Source of the DNA: Callaeas wilsoni
Lineage: Eukaryota; Chordata; Aves; Passeriformes; Callaeidae
Assembly (NCBI GenBank): GCA_013398955.1
Contig: VWPU01017878.1
Span: 1 to 64,000, forward strand
Direction of reading: 5' to 3'
Length of the DNA stretch: 64,000 nt
Shown: piece after piece, positions 27,101-39,100 of the stretch
Position numbering within the stretch: position 1 is the stretch's first letter
How the letters are laid out: the number at the start of each line of letters is the position of its first letter
Translations under genes and position numbers: made by a program
Notes under the pieces: generated by a model
Database searches by the model: none
Seen by the model: only the letters and a program-made list of their open reading frames with translations
Told to the model about the DNA's origin: nothing

Positions 27101-30100
27101 GCTGTAAAACCATGCCTCTCCCTCAGGACCCACTTTGGCAATGTTTTCTTGAGAGTTCAAGATCTGTTCACCCAGGAGTCACTGTGCACCCCCCGCCTTC
27201 AACAGGCCTCGATGGAGCTAAGCTCCATTGCTGTTCTAAAGCAAATTCTTCCACATGTAGGTCAGTATCTCTCTAACCTCATTTCCAGTTGTGAAAGTGC
27301 TTAAGAATTTGTCTTATTTCAGGCCTTTGCCTGAATCTTCCTATGTACATCAAATAGAAAGTTCTGGAATTCTTAGAAAAAACACAGGTTTAGGTAACCA
27401 GATGGTAATCTATTCTGTCCAATACTTTGTATCTCATAACATACTGTTTTATAAGAGGAATCAACCTTTTCTCACATTTAACACTGGCTTCTTATAGCAG
27501 ACACAGTAAGTTAATGAAACCTGTACCATACTTGTGGTCATAATAGCCAATGTTGCAACCTCTGGTTAAGAGGTCTTAACGAGATGCTAAAGAGAGACAA
27601 GAGGACAATAAACTGCACAAACTCTCAAGTGCCTGGTTGCTTCATGTTAAAACCTTAGCAGTATTCCTTACTGGATGCTCTTCTGGTTTTTGTCAGTGAA
27701 AAATAACTTAGGCTATTTAGTAATTAAATAAGGGAACTAACTATTCTGACATTTAGAAAAACAAAGGTTTTCAGCAAATTGTTGCATGCTTGCAAATTAT
27801 TGAGGCACTTTTAGTACAGAGTGGTTTTCTGTCGACTTTAAAAATAGATGATGATTGCATGTTAAATGCATCAGTGTGTCTAAATAAGTGGCAAACATTT
27901 TCAAGCTGTTACTTCCTTTTATATCAAAGTTTCCAGTAACAACAGCTCCTGAATGCCGCGGGATCTTTAATGAGTTTAGTAGTAGAGCCCTGGAGTTACA
28001 TTATTTCTTAGAACATTGTAGCACAGGATAGTTAATAAAGTATCTTTTAATTCCTTGCTTTGACAATGAGTTCTAAAAATGGGTCCTTCTATCAAGTTTT
28101 TGCTAGGGAGGAGATCTAATAGTACAGTGAAGTCCTGTACCTTGGGATGGGAACAGTTGTAGTTTGTAGGATATTGCTGTGAACGAAGCGAGCTGGGTAT
28201 TGCTGACACCAGGAAACATCTCAAACAAAAGCAGCAAACAGTATCCCTGTTCCAAACATCAAGGCAAAAGAAGCAATGTATTTTGCTTGGCAGTTATTTC
28301 TGTAGGAGGAGAAAGTGTGATTTGAAGCTGAAGGATGGGATTAGAAGTTGTTCACTGTGATGTCAACTTAGATTTATGACCAGTAAAATTAGCTGGGATA
28401 GTTTTCACCTCAGAATCATAAGTTCAGGTTTCCAGCTGTTAAATTTTTATTGGATATTGCAGTTTTATATCCTAAAGTCTTCCAGTCTTACTAGCTTAAA
28501 GATATGCTGACATTCTTAAGCAAAATGGGTTATTTGCTTTGAGTACTACATTTGGGTACCCTTGCAGACTTTGTGGGCTCTAACACAATCCTCTGTGGTG
28601 AGTGGAGACTGTTGTGAGCAGCAAAGAAGTGATGGGCTATATCTGAATGGCTGTTGTTCTTTCAATTTTATTTTCTTCATCTCTATTTCTTTTTTGTTTT
28701 CAGAGAGCTCTGCACTAAACTTTATAGCACGAGCTGGGGCAATTCACAGAGCTGGCAAGAATTTGATCGCTTTTGTGAGTATAATGCAGTTGAAGTTTCC
28801 ATGTTGACCTGTTTAGCAGATGTACGAGAACCTTGTCAGCTGGGCTGTAGAAATCTTACTTACTGCACTAATTTTAATAACAGGTAGGAGAGAGACACTG
28901 AATATTTTATAAAGGAATTCCTATGCTTTGATTTCAAAAATAAAATGAAATGTTTTAAAGACTTATTTTGAGACTGTATGTAGCTTTCTTTCTGCAAACA
29001 TGGTTTTAGTTAATTTGAACTTTTGTAAATGTGTTTAGCAACAGATACAAACAAAACTTACAGGAATAAAAGTTAACCCATGAACTTGTAAAATGTCACA
29101 TTGTATTACCTCTGCATATTCCTCTGTCTTACTGCATAGACAAGTAAATCAGTTACTGGAATGTTGTATGTTATAAATGAGGTAAAAGTGTTTGTTAAAT
29201 TTACATGTTACTCATTTTCAAAATTCCTTTTTTGCAGAGATGTTTCTGTGGATTTGTACTCTATAGGACAGAATGATTTTAAAGTGGTGTCTGAAAGTAA
29301 TTGCAAGGTTACAGTTGGAGTTTAAAAAAAAAAACTAAATTTTGTTAGCTATTAGAGATCACTGGCTTTTTTTTTCAAATGGTGTGTAGTGGCATGAGTG
29401 TTATATGAGTACTAGAATCCCAAGCCTGGCTAAATATAAATGATAAATCAACTTGCATTAGGGATTCACCAGGAAACATTTACATAGATATTTGGGCTAT
29501 CTAAGATATTTGCTCTTAAGTCAACTTCAGGTAAGAAATATTAAAGTGATATTTGATCTAAGAGAGAGGTGAGAAGGGAGTTTCAGCCTTGAGTCTTAAA
29601 GACCTTGTTTTCGTTAAAGACAGATTTTAAAATTGATTCAGATCTTGCTTAACTGTGAGAGAGATTAATTTCTTGTATACCACAAACAGCAAGCCATATG
29701 AAGGACGTAGAATTCTGATGGCGAAAAGGGAAAATGTGTGGTACTTTCTTTTTCTTTTATACATGCTATATCTTACCTTCTCCTTTTAAGACCAACAGAA
29801 CTTTTTAGAAGCTGCAACACTCAGTCAGACCAGGGAGCCATGAATGACATGAAGCTATGGGAAAAAGGGAGTATTAAGATGCCATTCATAAATATTCCTG
29901 TGCTTGATATTAAAAAATGCCAACCAGAAATGTGGAAGGCAATTGCCTGCTCCCTGCAGATTAAACCTTGTCACAGCAAATCTAGAGGAAGTATTATCTG
30001 CAAGTAAGTACTGTGGGGAAAACAAAAACCAGTTTAGAGGTTTTACTAAGGATTTTAATGAAAACTTATAAGCTGTAGGACTGTGATTGCTATGTTAGGA

Positions 30101-33100
30101 AAACATGGCAAGGCAAACATGGAAGGAATATGAAATTGCATGGTTGCCATTGCCTGAATCTCCATCACTGTAAATGAAGATACTTGCCTGTTAATGAGAT
30201 GGATGTAGATGCTTGCATTGTAAAGTCAAAGGAAAAAGAGATTAATTGAAGGGGTTTTTTTGTCTCTCCATCGTGTCTTAAACCTTTCCTCCTTTTTGGT
30301 TTTGGGATCTACTCATGACTTTCAACGGACAGAAAAGTCTGAAAAAAATAAGTTATTTGTTGGTGGTTTTTTTTTAAATAAGTTTTTCAAGTGATTGGGC
30401 AGAAAGAAAGGCAGTTAATAGTGCAGGTAGTGAGGTAGAGTTCAACCCGTATTAGACATTAGTAAATCAAGGAAATACATGATCTTGGAAGATACATATG
30501 TATGATGCCAGAGAAAATGAAGATCACCAAGCCTGAAGTCAAAGAGGAGTAGTGCAAGCAGTAGTTTCTGTCTTTGTGTCACAAATTTGTTCCTCCCTCC
30601 TCTGTAAAATGTAGCATATATATATATCTCTCTAAACATACTGCTATAACGCAGATCGGGAAGGTTGTGGATTCAGAGAAGGGAATGTCATAGAAAGAAA
30701 TCTTTTTCATACAAGCCCTTTTTTCTTCAAGTGGTCTTCATGAAGTTCTGTCTCTTTATTTATCTGTAGGTCAGATTGTGTGGAAATACTGAAGAAGTGT
30801 GGAGATCATAATAAATTCCCTGAAGGCCACTCAGCTGAGAGTATTTGTGAGCTCTTATCTCCAACAGACGACTTGGAGAACTGTATACCCTTGGATACTT
30901 ACCTGAGTAAGCACTAACATACCTATGCACCAAAATTAGAAACCAGGATACTTTGAATGCTTGTCATTACTTTTAATAACCTTCTCTTTTTTTTAAGAAA
31001 ATCGTATTGAATTTGAGACATTTTATTTAGTGTATTAGAGAATATTGGAATTTTCAAGTTGCCATAGTTCATTGCTTCTATTCCTTTTTGTATTGGGCAT
31101 ATTTGACAAGAAAATTATTGGGCAGACAAGATAGAGGAAATATATTTTGCATGTGAAGGACCATCTGGGTCATTATTTCCAGGACTGAGGATTAAACTAT
31201 TGAAATAAGTTAACTACCTGGTCATATCAAGCTTCTACATCTATAAATAACATTAAAAAATTTCACAGAATTGTCAAAAATATTATTTTACTGGACATAA
31301 GAAATGCCATGCTTTGCTGAAGAAAAATAAACCTAGTTTAAATCAGTATAGATGATGTGTATTCTGTTTTCAGGCCCAAGTTCTTTAGGCAACATTGTAG
31401 AAGATGTTACACATCCATGTAATCCAAATCCATGTGCAGCTAATCAGCTATGTGAAGTAAATAGAAAAGGATGTCAATCTGGAGAGCTGTGTCTTCCATA
31501 TTTATGTGTGCCAGGTAACATTTTTTTGGGCTTCTCTCTACTGAATTTTGCTGATAAGCATGTCATTGAAATGTTGTTGAAGGTTTTGAAGTGGATTGCT
31601 GTGCCATGGTTTAACCCAGCTGGCCCCTGAGTACCACACAGCCGCTCGCTCACTTCCCCTCCAGCCTGGGGAGGAACAGTTTAGTCACCTAAATAAAGTT
31701 AGTAACTGTGATGGTGCTGATGATTACAAGGGAGACAACAAAAAGAGAGGAATACAACCCAAGGCAACCAAGAGATGCACTGTGCCACAGCTGCCTTCCC
31801 ACTGACCTGATGCCCAGCCCTTCCCACCAAAGACGTCTGGGCATGCAGCCGATGGCATTTCTGCTTCTGCTCCCTTCAGTGATGTTTTTCATGTGGTTGC
31901 ACCTCACCAGAAGGACATTCATGGTCATTTGGGAACGGCTTTTTTAGAACACTGGTGTTGTCTAACCTGTGCACCATGTGTAAATGTGAGCTGATTGAGG
32001 AGAGAGCCTCATGCAAAATAAGTTTCAGGTACCTAACTTTGAAATTGCGGGGTTGGGTGGTGTCAGTAACAAGGATCAAACCTACAAAAGGAGGTGTGAG
32101 ACTCTGCAATGTCCAACTTCTACAACCCCTTCATTGTTCTGCCCCAGGCACTGGCAGTGCTTGCCACAGTTTTCCCCTTTCCTTTAAAGCAGAAGGTGCC
32201 ATTCATTGACGTGAAGGGTCAGCTGTTGTTCTTGAGGCAGAGCAGGAAGTGTGCATTTGGTGACCACTTGAACATGTGTGTGACTGAGCAAGCGAGATCA
32301 ACGCTGATTTTTACACTGAATTGCGTGAAGCAGCCTCCCTTCTAGAGGAGGTGATAGAAAACATTGCCATAGCTGTCTCACATCAGTTCCCTGAGCCTCT
32401 CTTCTTCCAGCAGTTCTGTGGCCAATCAGCAGTTTCCCCAGTGGTTCCTAATTAAAACGAGGAAAGCTGGATTTTGCTTCACTCATACATCTGCTCTACT
32501 TGTGCTCTTTTAAAAGTGAGGGTAGACTTCAGCTCATTCTTTGTGTGAGCCTCGGGACATTGTTTTGGTTGTGCTTCTATGACCCTTACAAAATATTTTT
32601 GTTTTCCTGGAAAGCTGAGCCTTACTACTATAGAGATTGTATTGTCTTCACTTGCTGCAAAAATCATTTAAAGTTATCTGAAAACAAACTCACACAGAGC
32701 TTCTGAAGAGATAATTAGCTTTCTCTGAAGGTTGGAAAGTGACTTTTATGTTTTATTTCAGTCTTTTTATTGACTGAAAGTTTCAGGGGATTTGTTGCAG
32801 TTCATCCTTTGTAGGTTTATTTCAATCTGCTATTTATTTTATTATTTTTCCTTGCAATTTTTAAAACCCTTTTTTTTCTTTTCTTTTCCAGTCTTTCTTT
32901 TTTAAATCCACTTTTCCTGCTTTTTCCCTTGATTTTTCTCTCTTTCTCTCCTCTTCACATCTACTTGTCAGAATCCTTCAGTGTTCACTTAAGAGGTACA
33001 AGTAGGGAAGAAAGGCACAACAAAATATGTGAGTGACGGGAAATGACTGGGCTTTGCTTGTGAGACCGTTTAATTCAAATTCTGTATTGGAGAGAGTGAA

Positions 33101-36100
33101 ACGTGTAGTATTTGTCATATAACATGTTTCATACTACTACTAGAGCTGGAAAATTAAAATACTTGAGAATTATTGGACTTTCAAGCCTATTTCTCAAAAG
33201 TAACAGCTTTAGAGGTACTTCAGAACCTTGTCTCAAACAGGTATCTTCTGGTTTTGCTACCTGTTGCCTCTGTGAAATGGGTGAACTTGTTTTAAGGGCA
33301 AGAGTAAGGCTGGTCAAGAACACCTTATGTTTTTTGCAAGTCGGGGTAGTAATTAATTTCAGCAGTGGCACTTCCCCACGTGTTTACTACTTATGAGCTA
33401 AAATTTTTCCTTGCATGCAGGCTGCAAACTGGGAGAAGCCTCCGATTTTATTGTCCGACAAGGTACACTTATCCAAGTTCCATCCTCAGCTGGTGATGTT
33501 GGGTGTTACAAGATTTGTACCTGTGGACACAGTGGATTGCTGGAGAACTGTATGGAAATGCGTTGTGTTGACCTCCAGAAATCATGCATTGTTGGAGGAC
33601 AAAGGAAAAGTAAGTAATAGAGCAGTGATGTATCCAGCACCTGCTCCTTACCTAATGAATTTTGAGCTACATGAGAAGACACAGAGGATCTGAGTTCAGA
33701 GTTTATCAGAAAATACAAAAGCTGATGATTGCATCCCTATATTTAATACTGGGTTAAGCCTTACATATGCTGGAGGGTTCCTTTCTTCAAATCAGTACTG
33801 AACCGTGTCTGTCTCAATCAATCACAGTCCTGTGTGAAGGGTGTTCTCAGCACACCATTTCTTTTTAGCATGGGGTGGTTTCTTTACTAGCTCCAAATGG
33901 TTTAGGGAGGCTGTTTTGGATTTGCTGGGGTTTTTTTCTTCTTTCCAGTGGCTTGTGGCATTGGGATCCATGAACTGCCAAGGTTTGTATTTCCACTCCA
34001 GTGGTTAGCACAAAGACCTCTTACCGTACTTTGTTCATCCAGCTTAAGGTTTGGTGGCACTCATGCACATATTCAGAGTAGGAAGCTCACACCTTAAAAG
34101 GGTCGAAATAGGATTGGATAAAAATGCGGATAGGTTGTGGTGATCAAGTGCAGGGTTCAGTGAGAAAGGCAGACTGTCCAGCTACCTGTCCACACTGAAC
34201 CATTCCCTTTTTCCTCTCTTGCCTTTGCTTTCCCACACATCTTCCTTCTTGATTCATCTTAATTCCTCCTTTTCCTTGTCTTTGGTCCTTCCATTAAACA
34301 TCCCCAATAAGTTTTGCACAATCTCAACATTAAATAAGAATTACAGTTTAAGATGTTCATCAATGGGGCTAACATATACCTAAAAATAAACATGTAAGCA
34401 AATACATGATGATGATAAAGGTGTATTGGACACTGGTTCTTTAAAGTCTTCCTCACCATGGCAGCTCTCTGTTTAGAGTTTAAATTGGCATGGGTAACAG
34501 GGATTAATTGGGTTCTGCCTAATCTGACAGTCAAAGGAGTTCAAGGAGATGTGACAGGTGATGCTTCTTAGAAGATTATATTGGTTTATTTTCAGATTTA
34601 CTCTTTGCTTGAGAGCTTTAAATGCGTATTTTTGTCATGCAAACTGGCATTATAATCTTGGAAAGAGAAAACAAAACAAAAGCTTCTGCTAAGGTAGAGG
34701 AAAACTTATGAAAAATCTTGATTATAAAATGAAGTCTGTGCTGAGCTGTGACCTGTCTGAAGTTGGTGTCTTTGAATCAGCAAGCAAGAGATTTTCTGCT
34801 AGTGAGCAATTACATATCTCAGCACTGGACATTGTTTAGTGTCTGTAAATCAGCCCTTTTAAACTACTGTCAAACTGTTGTCCAAGCAGAGCTAAGGCAA
34901 GTTGAAGATACCTCATGAGTCCAAAATAACTCAGGTTTTTTTTTTACCATGTGATAGGAGTTATTTTCGCACTAATTAAAACTTAGGAAGCAGGGCTCTT
35001 GGTGTAGTTTCATTTGTCACAAACATAATTTTCAGATTGTGAGCCAAACCCTAAATCATGAAAGAGCAGGTAATTGAGATATTTCTTTCTCACAAAAGAT
35101 ACCAAGTCAAGCTAAATAATCAATTGTACAATTATTTTCCTCACTCAGGAAAGTCTGCCTGCAGTATTCCATGGAATGGACTGGGGGATTTTGGAATCTG
35201 TGTTTCTGTTGTTGATTGTCCAAAGAAGATTAAAGGCAGTCAAACATACTTAAAACTTTCCTTTTTTTCTTTTTTTGGTTTTTCTTTTCAAAATTGGTAC
35301 TATTTGTTCATGGAAGCAGAACACTGAACACATCTTAACATTAACAATATATTTCATGGGCAGTTTTAGAAAGTATCTGGTGAAAGTAGATACTTTTAAG
35401 ATTCAGTTGTTAGCAAATACAGTATTTAAATGGTGACTGTAACTTTTTATGGACCATTCTATCCAAGGAAGCTTGCAGTTTTTCAGATTATTGGTGAAAA
35501 TAATCACAAAAATGTCTGATGCTGTATTTGTATTTTATGGTTGCACGGTGTGCAGCCCTCACTTGTTCTGGTAACCGTAACAATATGTGTAGCTGCAGGT
35601 ATTCAGTAAGTGCTGTCCATTTAAAAACAAACAAGCTACCACAACCCCAAAACCAGACAGCTTCCTCTCTTTTGCCATAGTGACTGATGAAGTGTTTGTG
35701 GTGATTAAGACTCTAGGTATTATGTAATAAAAGATAAAAATTACTAGGTTCCAAATTTGTTAGATGATGCATTGAAAAAAATTAAAAGTTTATGGTCATC
35801 ATGTAAATATTTTGCAGTAACTATGTTTAATTGGTTTATATGTCAGTTGTAAAAAGCCAGGGTTTCGACATAAAATCTAAACTGTGTTTTTTAAAACCAT
35901 TGTCTATAAAAAAAACAACCCCGAATGTTTTAAATGGTGCTGGGTTTTTCTGTGTTGTGGGTTGACTCCAGCTGATGAAATGATTACTGATGAGGACAGC
36001 TTGCAGTGTGCACCCTTTGATAGTGAAAGACAATAGCCCTGCACAGTTTTCAGGTGGCTCCTAAGTCAGGTACTCTGAAGAATCACCTGAGATCCTGTGT

Positions 36101-39100
36101 TTGGCATTACCTTCTAACCTTTTCTTCTTCCCTGCTGGCAAACTCCGTGGTCCTTTGAGTGGTTCTGTGATGTAAAGAGAGCTTTTTGTGCTACAGAGTA
36201 TTTCTCTCCCACCCCGTCTTGTCCTGCCCTCATTTGTCTCTGAGCACCTCTTCTGAATTGCTCCAGTGCCTATGTAATGTTTTCTTTGAAATTCTATTTC
36301 TCAATCTGAACTCTTTGAAAAGAGATTAGAGGGATTTACCTTATTTTGTAAGGCACGATTACTATTACGTTTTCCTCAAGAGCTGTATATTTATTGGTAG
36401 TCCTTGAGAACCAGTTTGGTTATGGATAGATCAGAGTCTGTCATCAACGTGAATTGATTTTATACAAAACATACATCACAGTGAAGGGCAGTCATATGGA
36501 CAGTTCAGAAAACTGAGCTGGAGTTGCTAAATTGAAGAAAAATCCCCTAAGTTTGCAGTTTGATTCTTAGATTCAGGTGCGAAAATGTTACTGACTTATA
36601 AACTACATTCCAATCCAGTGAAGGCTGGAATGAAGCATTGGCACTTTTACCTCTTGACAAACAGGAATGAGTTGTGCTTTATGTGTGAGACTAAAAGTTT
36701 AGGAGTGTTATGTAAATTTAATTTAGGAGAAGAATGTGTCTTTACAACAGCTTTACCTTTAAGAAAACATGAAACTTGTTAGCCAAAACTTATTGTTCTT
36801 AAAAAAAAAAAAAAAAACAACCTAATTTATACAGGCTTTGAAAGGATGAAGTGCTTGCTTCCGTGGTTAACTAATTAATCAAAACCACATGTGAACAGAC
36901 TTTTCCTTGAAGGGAATAAAGCAAAACTTAAAAAAAAAAAAAAAAAAAAGATGGAAATTTCAGTGGGTAAATATCTTGAATAAGGGAAATTACAGAAACA
37001 ATTAATGAGAATGTAATATCTATATAGTGCATATGAATATGTAGTCTTCTAGTATATTTGCATTAATTGTATGTATTTACTTAATTTATTTTAAGGCCAT
37101 GGAACGTCCTTTAATATAGATTGCAATGTCTGTTCCTGTTTTGCTGGGAACTTGATTTGTTCTACACGTCAGTGTCTAACTGAGCACAGCTCAGAGGATG
37201 AACGTCGGAAGTTTACAGGTAACTTTCCAAACCATGAAAACTGTAAGTTGAATATTTTTAGAGCAGGGATTATCAACTAAGTTCTTTCTACAATATTAAT
37301 GCAAAACACCCGATAATTTGTTACTGCTATGTTTTTTTAACTATTTCTTTTTCTCCTGTCCAACCTGCACTGCAGGAAAAGCACATCCTTTAAAAAAAAA
37401 TCAATACTGAAAAATAAAACCTCAAGTAATAGGTAAAAATAAGTAGAGACAGGGTGCACTGGAGATGGGAGATAAAGAGTTTAGGGGGAAAATGGAGAAA
37501 GCTGAGTAGAATGAGCAGAGAGGCAGGACACAAACTTCCCTTTCTGCTCCTTGTAAATGCCTGTGTGCTCCAACATTGCTAAATGACAGGTGGGAGGAAA
37601 AGGCTGAGGGCACTGTGCTGGAAGGCAGAGATGCCTCAGTGACTCCTGGTGTGTCTTGTGCCATAGAAAATGAGTGTGCATCCAGTCCCTGTTCTGTGTG
37701 TTGCTCTTGCAGGTTTGCCCTGTAACTGTGTGGACCAGTTTGTCCCGGTCTGCGGCCAGAACGGGCGCACGTATCCCAGCGCGTGCATAGCTCGCTGTGT
37801 TGGGCTCCAGGACAACCAGTTTGAATTTGGATCATGTATTTCCAAGGATCCTTGCAACCCAAACCCTTGTAATAAAAATCAAAGGTAAAAGCAGAATATG
37901 TTTTTAAGCTTTTTTTGGCTTCTTCTACTCATAAAGCAGATTTATGTGTTCTTTGAATGTATTGCATGTTGTAGTAACATTCTACTTTGAGGCAATTCCA
38001 ATAAAAATAACTGTTTGAAGTAGCTGCTTTTTATTTATCACAGTTAGTAATATTGGACTGTAATTACTGCCAGTTAATTAGAACCAAGAGTTCTTGGTTC
38101 CATTTTTGTAGTGATGTGTCAATTAAATTCATTATGTAGATCTCAGTTTAGCAAAGAGACTCCACGTACTTTCAAAAGTGGGAGAATCAGATTTTGTCGA
38201 AATGGAAATCACTGTCATTTTACTACTTTGTTTCACACCTTCTTTTAGTAGTTTGCAAAGAAGACCCGCATCTGACTTCAAGACTTGGAGTCAGTCTTGC
38301 TTATTCCGTCAGTAATCTCTGCTTTTTGTCTCTAAAATAGGAAAATATCAATCACCCTTTTTTTCCCTCAGACTGAAATCTTGTGAAAACTATGTCTGTA
38401 CAATCTCTGGTTTTTCAATATCAAGAAAAGCAAAATCTGCATAGACAAATATATGAAAACAAAAATATGCTTTGTACTGGTGTCAAGCAAAAAGAAAATC
38501 TGACCTTTCTTACAGAGATCAAAGTCTGTGGCTCACAATATTGGTCTCTGTCTTCAATTTTCTCAGTGTTGTGCAATACTGCAGTCTCCTTTGAATTAGT
38601 GCATTTTTCTGTTTTGAAAGAAAGCCATCAAAATAAGTTGTGTAATATTGTGCTTTCATGAAAGATGATTGTAGCAATTTTAGGGATTTTTTTCCTTTTT
38701 CTACACTTAAAATGCCATGATGCAGAAAAATACTGAGAAAACACTGCAGTTTTGTAGCTGTAATAGCCATTATGGCATTCAAAATTGGAATTTCAAAGCT
38801 GCATTGTGGATAAGCATTTTTTTACTGTTTACGTTTGAAATTTGGAGAGTGCATAGAGGCTTTCCAGTTTTTCAAAACACCATTATGCTTAGAACCTCAA
38901 CTTGTAGTTTCAGTAAAGGACGGTACACAATACATTTTTGTGCGTCACTTTGATAATGTAGCTCAAACTGAACATGCTCATCTGAAAATGCCCCTGATGC
39001 ACTTGGAAGCTGTTTAGGGTCCTACATTCCGCTTGTGAAGTGTTTAAATCTCAGAACTTCCGAGCCTTCCCTAATACCAGAGGCATATCTGTAATGCATG

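Noticed and set aside
35950..35975. LTR-like start (TGTTGTGGGTTGACTCCAG)
   Set aside because: Similarity stops after about 20 bp, with no downstream LTR landmarks.
36840..36870. Slight resemblance to the start of U6 snRNA (GTGCTTGCTTCCG)
   Set aside because: Match breaks after about a dozen bases and no other U6 features follow.
37422..37862. 146-codon minus-strand ORF across RECK exon 16
   Set aside because: It overlaps a conserved coding exon in antisense and has no recognisable domain.
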